Of a stretch of 53,727 nt of DNA, positions 27,801 to 33,731 are shown piece by piece. Location of the stretch: IMG/VR virus record IMGVR_UViG_3300030060_003273, positions 1-53,727 of that record, one strand, 5' to 3'. Position 1 is the stretch's first letter; each line of letters begins with the position of its first letter. A program made the translations under genes and the position numbers. The notes beneath the pieces are model-generated. The model worked only from the letters and a program-made list of their open reading frames with translations. It was not told the origin of the DNA and ran no database searches. Source of the stretch: a virus.

Positions 27801-28192
27801 TTGACATCTGTAACGACAGGTAAACCTGTTGTATCTGATACAGCATCACCACCATCCCATTTGTCCATTTCACCGCAACCAAATGTGTTTGGTAATAAAG
27901 AACTATATTGAGTACCGTAGTCTGTAGATAAAAACCCTACATCAATTTCTGCAACTGCTCCTTCCCCAGCATCATTACTAGCAGCATCGTCTGTAATCAC
28001 ACCTGTTACTGCAAACTGAATACGAGGCATATTCAAATCTATACCTACGTTTTGACCCATTCTCAAAGGTATGGGTATTTGGGAGTGCTCTCTTTCTACA
28101 GTTATATTATAACCAGTAGCATCTAAAGAAATGGTATTACCATTTTCCTGTACCAATCTGATTGGTAATTTATTTAGACGCTTATCAACCAT
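24887..28192 (-). CDS. Tail-tip/baseplate-type protein with LamG-like domain, long paralogue
   Basis: A 1101-residue protein; ATG at 28192 with GAGGAG seven bases upstream. Residues 1-80 (RLVQENGNTISLDATGYNIT, then NVGIDLNMPRIQFAVTGVI) look like the N-terminal beta domain of phage distal-tail proteins. Residues about 162-453 resemble a LamG-type jellyroll: GMALWLDANDF, V.TWTNKA, LPSIYFDGSS, TVFVVSG, GHIAEVLIYPRVLSDGDR, then AYLINKWGL. Such domains commonly bind glycans. The region from about 950 carries a small beta unit (HDFKIGDTVEI...LLNGEQIITAV...FTVAV). The C-terminus matches the neighbouring 623-residue protein. I infer a tip or baseplate protein whose insert contacts the cell surface. 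Confidence 0.8.
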   Translation of the reverse strand: MVDKRLNKLPIRLVQENGNTISLDATGYNITVEREHSQIPIPLRMGQNVGIDLNMPRIQFAVTGVITDDAASNDAGEGAVAEIDVGFLSTDYGTQYSSLLPNTFGCGEMDKWDGGDAVSDTTGLPVVTDVKDLDGKWFDLPLAHWRYTGGDGNTGPPTTPIAGMALWLDANDFAESSGNTEVTTWTNKAPSSEVVVTGESNLFVTPSFTTSESNKPKVHAKSFNGLPSIYFDGSSECYLKMSTTGMSQGSQKCAHQLKNQTVFVVSGNGQRGDSEDAIIDNKDREDGAGWLLKASYKAGANWSTQFGGNLTWEVHTAGTAQGSLSSPYTTNDDTVKEVHTHKVGFDTNSLGLSVLRLDASPTQDTAECWNSNGGALAESVYFTEGNGLQDIAASSNHKVTVIGGAGTDGGTASSSSTTTEGFIGHIAEVLIYPRVLSDGDRWKVEAYLINKWGLSFGENSTNPYSLPATNSSAANNNYYVRFYLNANRQPTPQEPYGYVNRPTFSGLSINTGSISGDTYGTTGLEPIEVFASSPSNRNYILVASTSDTELGTPVMLGRLQSWTSNSVTISSSGHTKASTGLESWNAGNHSSYTKIWILRMNGSRAIKEFNAANTFWPIQFEDWTDSSSDSQNSQYGKPVVVIPVYDLMNPPETYDNTTIQRDLGGAKSPIEYLAYKIARAVTLSGETSTTGIFRHDVAKLGAKPVSNLLNDSGRTIGTPTTVDKYNAVTQPTNSVTLSYSDILQNGEYIFTENASTPDVFLGYVKSFTASQLVLENTAFTPTQGAKVFIPQTKLSDAFSARVVRGGAGTQHGRVIITQKVAGALTPGENGENLRIIKNNMLFYKSNIGFIKPNFKNFTGGRAASNVKSAGDKAQDLMGLAANMQNFYQGNLPGFVGTNNIFTKILDGVMTATETLGVGNSIAFQDYIHGIQIPYVTTSNIATIDEPVYPISKKTSVSSNTVIITANEHDFKIGDTVEIKNSSSLLNGEQIITAVGSEREFTVAVNTSTTGGTARGTVQRVNSTNRLLKDQRNFYITYGSKKWIEMNAANNTTHASSPFVPYENGPRMSGIKAAVETLEVRFNAEDRLYEFDLAMAAVDFVV

Positions 28193-28194
28193 GC

Positions 28195-28674
28195 TTATGC
28201 TCCTCTGTTATACCCACCACTCGATAATGGTCCACCCATTTTACTTTTTAATTCTCTAGCAACCATTTTGCTAATGTCTTTAGCCAACTTTTCTTTGTCA
28301 GTTTTATCTGTTACACCACTAACATCTATCTTGATTGTGCCTATTTCTACTTTATTAGTAGTGCCAGACTGCATTCCTCTAGATTGTTGGCCTCCCATTT
28401 GTGCAGTATTGGTTTCTTTTTGTAATTTCTTAACTTCTTTTAGACTATTATGAAAACCATCTAATGATTTATTAGCATCTTTGAATGCATCTGTCTTACC
28501 CATTTCTTTGAAGCCTTTTGTAAAATCACTAGTTCTTGCCCTAACTGTATCCATATCACGGTTAAAATTACCCATTCGCTTTTCTAGTAGTTTAAACTTA
28601 TCTTGTGCATTTTCAATTTCCATTCTAAAAGTCTTCATTGCTTCTACACTTCTAGGGTCTATTTTTTCATCCAT
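28195..28674 (-). CDS. Short tape-measure-like coiled-coil protein
   Basis: A 159-residue protein. The ATG at 28674 has an ideal GAGGTGA just upstream; a GTG at 28683 would sit inside that site. It directly follows the tail chaperone pair, the place of the tape measure gene in siphovirus and myovirus operons. Residues 1-95 are charged and helical with heptad-like spacing (NAQDKFKLLEKRMGNFNRDM). A Gln/Gly/Ser linker follows, then VEIGTIKIDVSGVTDKTDKE and an amphipathic helix. That end resembles the C-terminus of some tape measure proteins. A tape measure normally has 600 or more residues and hydrophobic segments; neither is present. It may be a miniature tape measure, or a fragment whose long part has been lost. 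Confidence 0.65.
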   Translation of the reverse strand: MDEKIDPRSVEAMKTFRMEIENAQDKFKLLEKRMGNFNRDMDTVRARTSDFTKGFKEMGKTDAFKDANKSLDGFHNSLKEVKKLQKETNTAQMGGQQSRGMQSGTTNKVEIGTIKIDVSGVTDKTDKEKLAKDISKMVARELKSKMGGPLSSGGYNRGA

Positions 28675-28679
28675 TTTAT

Positions 28680-28910
28680 TCACCTCAATGGCGGCACATT
28701 ATCATAATTTAGATATACGCCTTCGCCCTTGTCGCTATGAGACTCCACTTGGTTCATTGCTATTGCCCAAGATACTGATTGCTCTAATTCTTTTAACGAC
28801 ATATTATTCACATCCCTTATTGTCCATCCATAGTTTTTCATTAATACATAAGTCATTGATTCTAAATTTAAGCGAAGTCTTTCTTTTTCAGGTATTTTCC
28901 TCCCATTCAT
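28680..28910 (-). CDS. Chaperone T-like segment, possible independent 76-aa product
   Basis: A 76-codon reading frame from an ATG at 28910, in the -1 frame relative to the upstream chaperone. The protein is helical (ERLRLNLESMTYVLMKNYGW, then IRDVNNMSLKELEQSVSWAI), like the second half of two-part tail chaperones. AAGGA lies four bases before the ATG, so it could be made alone as well as in the frameshift fusion. I consider the fusion its main form. Confidence 0.6.
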   Translation of the reverse strand: MNGRKIPEKERLRLNLESMTYVLMKNYGWTIRDVNNMSLKELEQSVSWAIAMNQVESHSDKGEGVYLNYDNVPPLR

Positions 28911-29239
28911 AAAATCCTTTACAAGTCTGACTCCGCTTTGGAAAAACCCAGCATCCCAATCATCTCCTCTGGTGATGGTAATAAATCACTAATTGCTTTA
29001 CCCGCTTCAGGGCTAAGCATCATCATTTCTTCTTTAGTTAAAGTAGGTATGGTTACCCAGTTTCTAAAAGCATATTCCCAATAAGTAGGAAGGTCTAATC
29101 CCTTTCCTCTCATTAAAGCCTGCGCTGCTATTTGCATATCTAAAAAGGTTAAGTCTTTTATAAAGACTTCAAATTTACCTTCTGATATATCTATCTCATA
29201 CTTCTTTTGCTCCGTTGTTTTCACTAGGTGTTTCTTCAT
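28680..29239 (-). CDS. Tail assembly chaperone G-GT fusion made by -1 frameshift (predicted)
   Basis: The frame of the 106-residue chaperone runs from 29239 to the slippery heptamer at 28943-28949. A one-base backward slip then continues without a stop through FFQSGVRLVKDF into the frame that holds the 76-codon reading frame ending at 28680. The fusion would have about 186 residues: 99 before the slip, 87 after. This is the arrangement of lambda G/GT, where the fusion and the short form together load the tape measure during tail assembly. The position just before the tape-measure slot agrees. Frame, heptamer and lack of an intervening stop are read from the sequence; the slippage itself is inferred. 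Confidence 0.78.
28919..29239 (-). CDS. Tail assembly chaperone (G-like short form)
   Basis: A 106-residue protein with an ATG at 29239, AAGGAG about ten bases upstream, and a 44-base overlap with the SAP-domain gene. The first 35 residues form a beta hairpin (KYEIDISEGKFEVFIKDLTF), followed by helical, aromatic-containing sequence (MQIAAQALMRGKG, TYWEYAFRNWV). It ends in an acidic helix with LLPSPEEMIGMLGF. Size, layout and place between tail tube and tape-measure slot fit tail assembly chaperones of the lambda gpG type. It acts in the cytoplasm during tail assembly and would not be expected in the virion. Seven codons after the slippery site it stops at TAA. Confidence 0.75.
   Translation of the reverse strand: MKKHLVKTTEQKKYEIDISEGKFEVFIKDLTFLDMQIAAQALMRGKGLDLPTYWEYAFRNWVTIPTLTKEEMMMLSPEAGKAISDLLPSPEEMIGMLGFSKAESDL
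28943..28949 (-). promoter_or_regulatory. Programmed -1 ribosomal frameshift site GGGTTTT
   Basis: On the minus strand the heptamer G GGT TTT fits the X XXY YYZ rule, and its last six bases are zero-frame codons GGT and TTT, seven codons before the stop. Slipping back one base leads into the open frame of the T-like segment. I did not find a convincing stimulatory hairpin downstream. Confidence 0.75.
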
Positions 29240-29621
29240 ACTTACTTACTCCTTCTTCTAATACTGAGGCAGCCGCCTGTACCCAAGCGGGGTCCTCATT
29301 TTCCTCTGCTGTAGAGACTTGTTCAGTGGCTTCAGCATCGGATTCTTCTAATTTTAGAATCAAATCTTGTTTGTTACCTTTGGTAGGTAACCCTCTTTGT
29401 TTTAGTATATCTTTTAACTCAACTACTTTCATATCTTCGTAGTTATTAATGAATGTTATATTTTCTGGAGCATCGGGTATAATTTCTTCAGCAAATGGAT
29501 TGTCAGTAGGTTTACCTGCTTCTGGGTCAAATATTTCTATTTCTTCCACTACCTCTACTAACTCTACTTTCTTTTCAAAAGTAGGCCAGTTTACAGGGGG
29601 TAGTGCTCTTTTCATAGGCAT
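29196..29621 (-). CDS. SAP-domain protein
   Basis: A 141-residue acidic protein; ATG at 29621 (a second ATG two codons later is possible) preceded by GAGTTGAT. Residues about 62-95 match the SAP fold: VVELKDILKQRGLPTKGNKQ followed by DLILKLEESD. SAP domains are small helix-extended-helix units that usually bind nucleic acid. In phage structural operons similar small domains also occur in head or tail completion proteins. The rest is low-complexity, Glu-rich and probably disordered. It lies between the tail tube and chaperone genes and overlaps the chaperone start by 44 bases. The SAP call is fairly sure; the role in the virion or in assembly is unknown. Confidence 0.75.
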   Translation of the reverse strand: MPMKRALPPVNWPTFEKKVELVEVVEEIEIFDPEAGKPTDNPFAEEIIPDAPENITFINNYEDMKVVELKDILKQRGLPTKGNKQDLILKLEESDAEATEQVSTAEENEDPAWVQAAASVLEEGVSKYEETPSENNGAKEV

Positions 29622-29630
29622 AATATCAAC

Positions 29631-31649
29631 TCAACAGTGGAACAAAGTATCTACTGATACTACCTTTACGTTTTTCATTCTCAATTTAATCTTAGATTGT
29701 AATAACCCTTTATCATCAGGCACAGGTATAGGTGCTTCTGTAATTACATAATCGTCAACTAATATTCTTAGAGATGGTGTAGAACCTGTACTACCTGTAG
29801 TAGGCTTTGTAAAATTTAAATTTATTATACTACCTGTAGAACCTACAGTACCAGTTACATTTCTATGAGTCCTTAACTCATTCCATAATAATGAATCTCC
29901 AATGTAAACGTCAACTTCCATTTCAAACTCTTCACGACCTTCTCTGATGATTGCTGCATTTCTAGTACCACCATAAGGGATTTGTTTCTTAGTTCTACCA
30001 GCATCATTCACATCATCAGGTATAGGATTACCCTGTGTAACGTGATATAATTCAGTGCCTGTTTTACCTCTTAATTCAAAGCCCGCTATGTTGGCAATTT
30101 GTTGACCAAACATCTCAATTGACCCATTATAGAACATAAACGGCTTTTCACTACCGTCTGCAATACCTGATATTTTACGCTTAACAGCAGTTTCCGCTGT
30201 GTTTTGAAACATTCTGTGTGCTATGTATCTATCACCGGGTGTGCTTTCTAATCTACCTGTATCTGTATAACAAGATAAAGCATCATATACAGCACGGAAT
30301 TTGAGTTCAGCATCAACAGTTGACGATATTTCAAATTCTGCTATTTTACATCCTTTGAATACACGAGTAAGTTGTTTACTGTCATTCGCTCCACCGGGAG
30401 TACCTGCTCCCCCATCCTCATAACTATGTGAACCTACGTCACGATTACGCACTGAATGCTCTATACAGAAAGAAGGTATTGTGTCTCCTGAAAATAATAA
30501 TCTTTTGACAGGATTTTGTATACTTTTGTCAGAATGAACATGAGGACTACCAGTGGAATTATCTGCTGCAAATCTAACAGCATATACCGCATCTGTATCA
30601 ACATGGCTAAAATTAAATGGGTCATCTATAAACACTCTAAAATCATCTGAACCAATGGGTTCTAGACTTACTACTCTTCTAATTTCATGAGTTTCTGTAG
30701 ATTCAAAATGGTGAGCGTCAGAAACTAAACTACTGGCGCTTGATGCACCGGGCCAAGTATCAGTAGAACCTTCTTCTGCATTTTTATGATATACTGTAGG
30801 AACTCTAGTTTCATCTTTAATTAAAATGTAGTCACCTACAGTCAATGTATGGTCACCACCAAATGTATCATCAGTAACATCTACATATGTTTGACCGGGT
30901 TGAACATCTCCTACCAAATCCCCTGCTTTACTATAACCATTAGCCAATAATGAGGGCGCATCAATAACTTCTCTACCTAAACAGTAGTACAACCATCTAG
31001 GAGAATGTAAAGGCATTTCTAATGAGCCGCCTGTATGACTTAACCTACCGGGTTGAAGTATACTGGTTTGTCTACCCAACCCTACTACATGATGCTGATG
31101 TAACTCTACCTTAGTGTCAGGCAATGTCATAAAGGATGCAAGCCCTATAAACTGGTCAATTGCTGATGTTTCTAAAGAAGTTGCAGCATTATCGTGTACA
31201 AAACCACTACCCGGAAAGTGTTCTATTGAAGGAACACCTGTAGTATGAATAAACATAACATCACCTGTTGCAGATGAAATTGATGCTACAGAATCAATAG
31301 TAGGTACTACCTTTAAAACGGTAGGTCCTGATGTAGAAGTATGGTCAACTATTGTAAACACTCTTGAGTCATCACCTGTGTAACTATAGTTTACAAAGTT
31401 ACCACTACCTGTTGAATGGAATGAAAACCTTGTACCAATTAACATACCCAGAGGTACTTGTAAAACACCAGTAGCATCAAATAAACCTGCATTAGTAGTA
31501 ATACCAGCAAAGGTAATGGTACTAAAATCAGGGGTAGATGCACTATAAGTGGCAGTCCAAGTACAAGGGTCACCATGTGTAATATGTATACCAGTCTCAT
31601 GACCCATCGTAACTTCTGAGACATCTCCCTTGTAAAACGTACTTGGCAT
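29631..31649 (-). CDS. Major tail tube-like protein, enlarged
   Basis: A 672-residue protein with an ATG at 31649 behind a clear GAGGTGA. The C-terminal half follows the layout of siphovirus tail tube proteins: IPSFCIEHSVRN, FKGCKIAEFEISSTVDAELK, IEMFGQQIANIAGFEL, then EEFEMEVDVYIGDSLLWNEL and a closing beta strand (LQSKIKLRMKNVKVVSVD). It lies between a tail-terminator candidate and the tail chaperones, the usual place for the tube gene. At 672 residues it is several times longer than the usual 150-350. The extra N-terminal beta-rich part (residues about 1-330) may project from the tube as decoration. The tube assignment rests on position and the C-terminal pattern. Confidence 0.72.
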   Translation of the reverse strand: MPSTFYKGDVSEVTMGHETGIHITHGDPCTWTATYSASTPDFSTITFAGITTNAGLFDATGVLQVPLGMLIGTRFSFHSTGSGNFVNYSYTGDDSRVFTIVDHTSTSGPTVLKVVPTIDSVASISSATGDVMFIHTTGVPSIEHFPGSGFVHDNAATSLETSAIDQFIGLASFMTLPDTKVELHQHHVVGLGRQTSILQPGRLSHTGGSLEMPLHSPRWLYYCLGREVIDAPSLLANGYSKAGDLVGDVQPGQTYVDVTDDTFGGDHTLTVGDYILIKDETRVPTVYHKNAEEGSTDTWPGASSASSLVSDAHHFESTETHEIRRVVSLEPIGSDDFRVFIDDPFNFSHVDTDAVYAVRFAADNSTGSPHVHSDKSIQNPVKRLLFSGDTIPSFCIEHSVRNRDVGSHSYEDGGAGTPGGANDSKQLTRVFKGCKIAEFEISSTVDAELKFRAVYDALSCYTDTGRLESTPGDRYIAHRMFQNTAETAVKRKISGIADGSEKPFMFYNGSIEMFGQQIANIAGFELRGKTGTELYHVTQGNPIPDDVNDAGRTKKQIPYGGTRNAAIIREGREEFEMEVDVYIGDSLLWNELRTHRNVTGTVGSTGSIINLNFTKPTTGSTGSTPSLRILVDDYVITEAPIPVPDDKGLLQSKIKLRMKNVKVVSVDTLFHC

Positions 31650-31660
31650 ATTTGGTCACC

Positions 31661-32107
31661 TCATGGAATTAGTTCTCCTAATATCACTACCTCTATTTGG
31701 AATGTGAACCTAAACAACTTCTTTGACCTATCGCTTAAATCAGTTCTTGTTTTAAATACTAATCTATCAAAGTTAGTTGCGTCCCCTTTTCTATTAGTAT
31801 GTATGAGTCTACGTATTTCATTTTCCATTTTTTGAATTCTAGACCTGCTTCTTGTAGTACGTGCATCCACAGTTATGTTTAACCTTGTAGTAACGTAGTT
31901 GTAAAATAAATCAGGCGCTTCTTCATTGTGTGCTGTTTCATAAAGCACGATATAATCAGAACGAGACAAATCTAAACGCTTACCTCTTTCTGGACCTTCG
32001 CTGGCAACATCAATTATAACAGGTTTAATGTTATCAGTATTAGCACGATTCCAAGTTTCTAAAATAGTCTTTATTGAATCAATACCTTCGTTCCACGTTG
32101 CTACCAT
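31661..32107 (-). CDS. Tail terminator / head-tail completion-type protein
   Basis: A 148-residue protein. I chose the ATG at 32107, preceded by GGATAGTGAAATT and seven bases after the upstream stop; a TTG at 32122 would overlap that gene. The sequence begins with a helix (WNEGIDSIKTILETWNRANT), then a strand (KPVIIDVA), LSRSDYIVLYE, a strand LNITVDARTTRSRSRIQKME, a basic helix and a final beta pair ending VVILGEL. That alpha-beta order, with a central 'RT..SR.RI..ME.EI.R' helix, resembles tail-completion proteins (gpU/HK97 gp10 type). These close the tail tube at the head end. Its place between the connector and tube genes agrees. Confidence 0.65.
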   Translation of the reverse strand: MVATWNEGIDSIKTILETWNRANTDNIKPVIIDVASEGPERGKRLDLSRSDYIVLYETAHNEEAPDLFYNYVTTRLNITVDARTTRSRSRIQKMENEIRRLIHTNRKGDATNFDRLVFKTRTDLSDRSKKLFRFTFQIEVVILGELIP

Positions 32108-32114
32108 AATTTCA

Positions 32115-33731
32115 CTATCCAAAAATCACTATCTCTTTATATCTATTTAGAATCTCATTTGCCTCTCTTCTGTATAATTGTACCTTAGATGCTAAATCTA
32201 TATTTTGTGTGCCTTCTGGAATTAGGACGCTTCTATCATCTGACATTAATAATTCAGCGGCTACTAGTTTAGTAGTGGCTTCTTCAATAGCCTTTTCTAC
32301 ATACCTTTCTCCATAAATGTAAGATACCTTTACAGCATTCCATTCAAAGAAAGGATATGAGTTGTTAAAGTAAATTATACCCATTTCTGAATCTATCCAC
32401 CAATCTTTAAGCCTAGCGTGGTCTCCACTAGTAGAACCTCCTACTAAATCTAATTGGAAAAGATTTTGAGTAAGGGTACCACCAATATCAGACAGACCAC
32501 TACCTACTACAATAGTACACCCTGTAAATGAAGTATCGGTCACACCTGTATAACTAAACACATCTCCACTAGTATCTACACAAACACCAGCCTTTGCAAA
32601 ACCATTCGTTGAATCTACATTAATCGTAGTGGAAGCAAGGCTACTGAATGTTGCAGTATTGACCTTAGTTTGTGACAAAACTATATTACTGTCTGTAGTA
32701 ACTATAGAGCAAGCCTCTCCACCTTTAGTTTCTCTCATGCTAGTTACCTTTATTTCACCTGCACCATAATCTGAATTTGCTGTTGCTAAAAACTCATTAT
32801 GTACAGCCACATTACTAGTAGAGCCTTCTACGGTAAATGTAGGTGAAAAATTAACTGCTGCTTTACTAACCCTGTCTTCTTTATTAACAAGGTCAGCAAA
32901 AGTTTGTGCACTAGTTACTCTGTCAAAATCAACTGACCATTGTGAAGTAGTAGAACTTCCTAATGCTCCAGCAGTCAACACAGCGGCTGAACCGTTACCC
33001 GGAGACATTACTATTGATTTACCCGCTAACGCTCTTATGTCTTCAGGTAATTGTATACGTGCCTCTGCACCACATATCTCACGATAATCATCACCTTGCC
33101 ATAATTCTATACGCAACATTTGCTGAACATTCCTAAACAATAGGGGGGTAGTACCTACATAATCTGTATAATATCTCCTCCTATAAGGTTTGTAAGTATC
33201 AAAATTGATGTATTCTGCACTAACCAAGTATGGTCTCCATGCATTGTGAGTAAGATTGTCTATCCTATCTTGGATTTCTAATATACGAGCCTCTACTGTG
33301 CTACGCTTCATACCTCTTGTTTTACCGTTAGTAAATGAGGCTTGATTCTGAATGTAAGTATTGTCCGCTACCGCTACATCTGTCAAGTCAACATGAGTAG
33401 CAATGGTAGCACTACCAGAAGAATTTATATCTTTCAGATTAAGTTTTACACCATTGTTACCTCCACTGACAATAGTGTCAATTTCCCCCGTAAAGCCGAT
33501 AGGATATGCATCACTGTAAACTAAAATGGTATCTCCTACTACAAAACCGTGCTCTCGGTAATCTGCCCCAGTCACGAACACAGCGTTAGCAACGGTGTCA
33601 GCACTAGCCAACACTGCTTCGCCCGGTCCAATACCAAGTAACTCAGCAACTTTCTGAGCAGTTGTATATACTACTGTATCGGGATTAAGAGGTCTTGTTT
33701 CTGCTTCCCCCGGGGAAAATATCATAGGCAT
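32115..33731 (-). CDS. Head-tail connector/adaptor protein with large insertion
   Basis: A 538-residue protein. GGAGG sits ten bases before the ATG at 33731; a GTG at 33737 and an ATG at 33725 are alternatives. It overlaps the preceding gene's end. The N-terminus (TAQKVAELLGI) and C-terminus (YGERYVEKAIEEATTKLVAA, then a helix ending RYKEIVIFG) are helical, as in gp6-type connector proteins that bind under the portal. Between them lie small beta units (GFVVGDTILVYSD, TTINVDSTNGFAKAGV, VFSYTGVTDTSFTGCTI). The combination of helical ends, WRPYLVSAEYINFDTYKPYR and an aromatic strand IIYFNNSYPF suggests a head-tail adaptor with inserted domains. Function is inferred from pattern and position. Confidence 0.6.
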   Translation of the reverse strand: MPMIFSPGEAETRPLNPDTVVYTTAQKVAELLGIGPGEAVLASADTVANAVFVTGADYREHGFVVGDTILVYSDAYPIGFTGEIDTIVSGGNNGVKLNLKDINSSGSATIATHVDLTDVAVADNTYIQNQASFTNGKTRGMKRSTVEARILEIQDRIDNLTHNAWRPYLVSAEYINFDTYKPYRRRYYTDYVGTTPLLFRNVQQMLRIELWQGDDYREICGAEARIQLPEDIRALAGKSIVMSPGNGSAAVLTAGALGSSTTSQWSVDFDRVTSAQTFADLVNKEDRVSKAAVNFSPTFTVEGSTSNVAVHNEFLATANSDYGAGEIKVTSMRETKGGEACSIVTTDSNIVLSQTKVNTATFSSLASTTINVDSTNGFAKAGVCVDTSGDVFSYTGVTDTSFTGCTIVVGSGLSDIGGTLTQNLFQLDLVGGSTSGDHARLKDWWIDSEMGIIYFNNSYPFFEWNAVKVSYIYGERYVEKAIEEATTKLVAAELLMSDDRSVLIPEGTQNIDLASKVQLYRREANEILNRYKEIVIFG

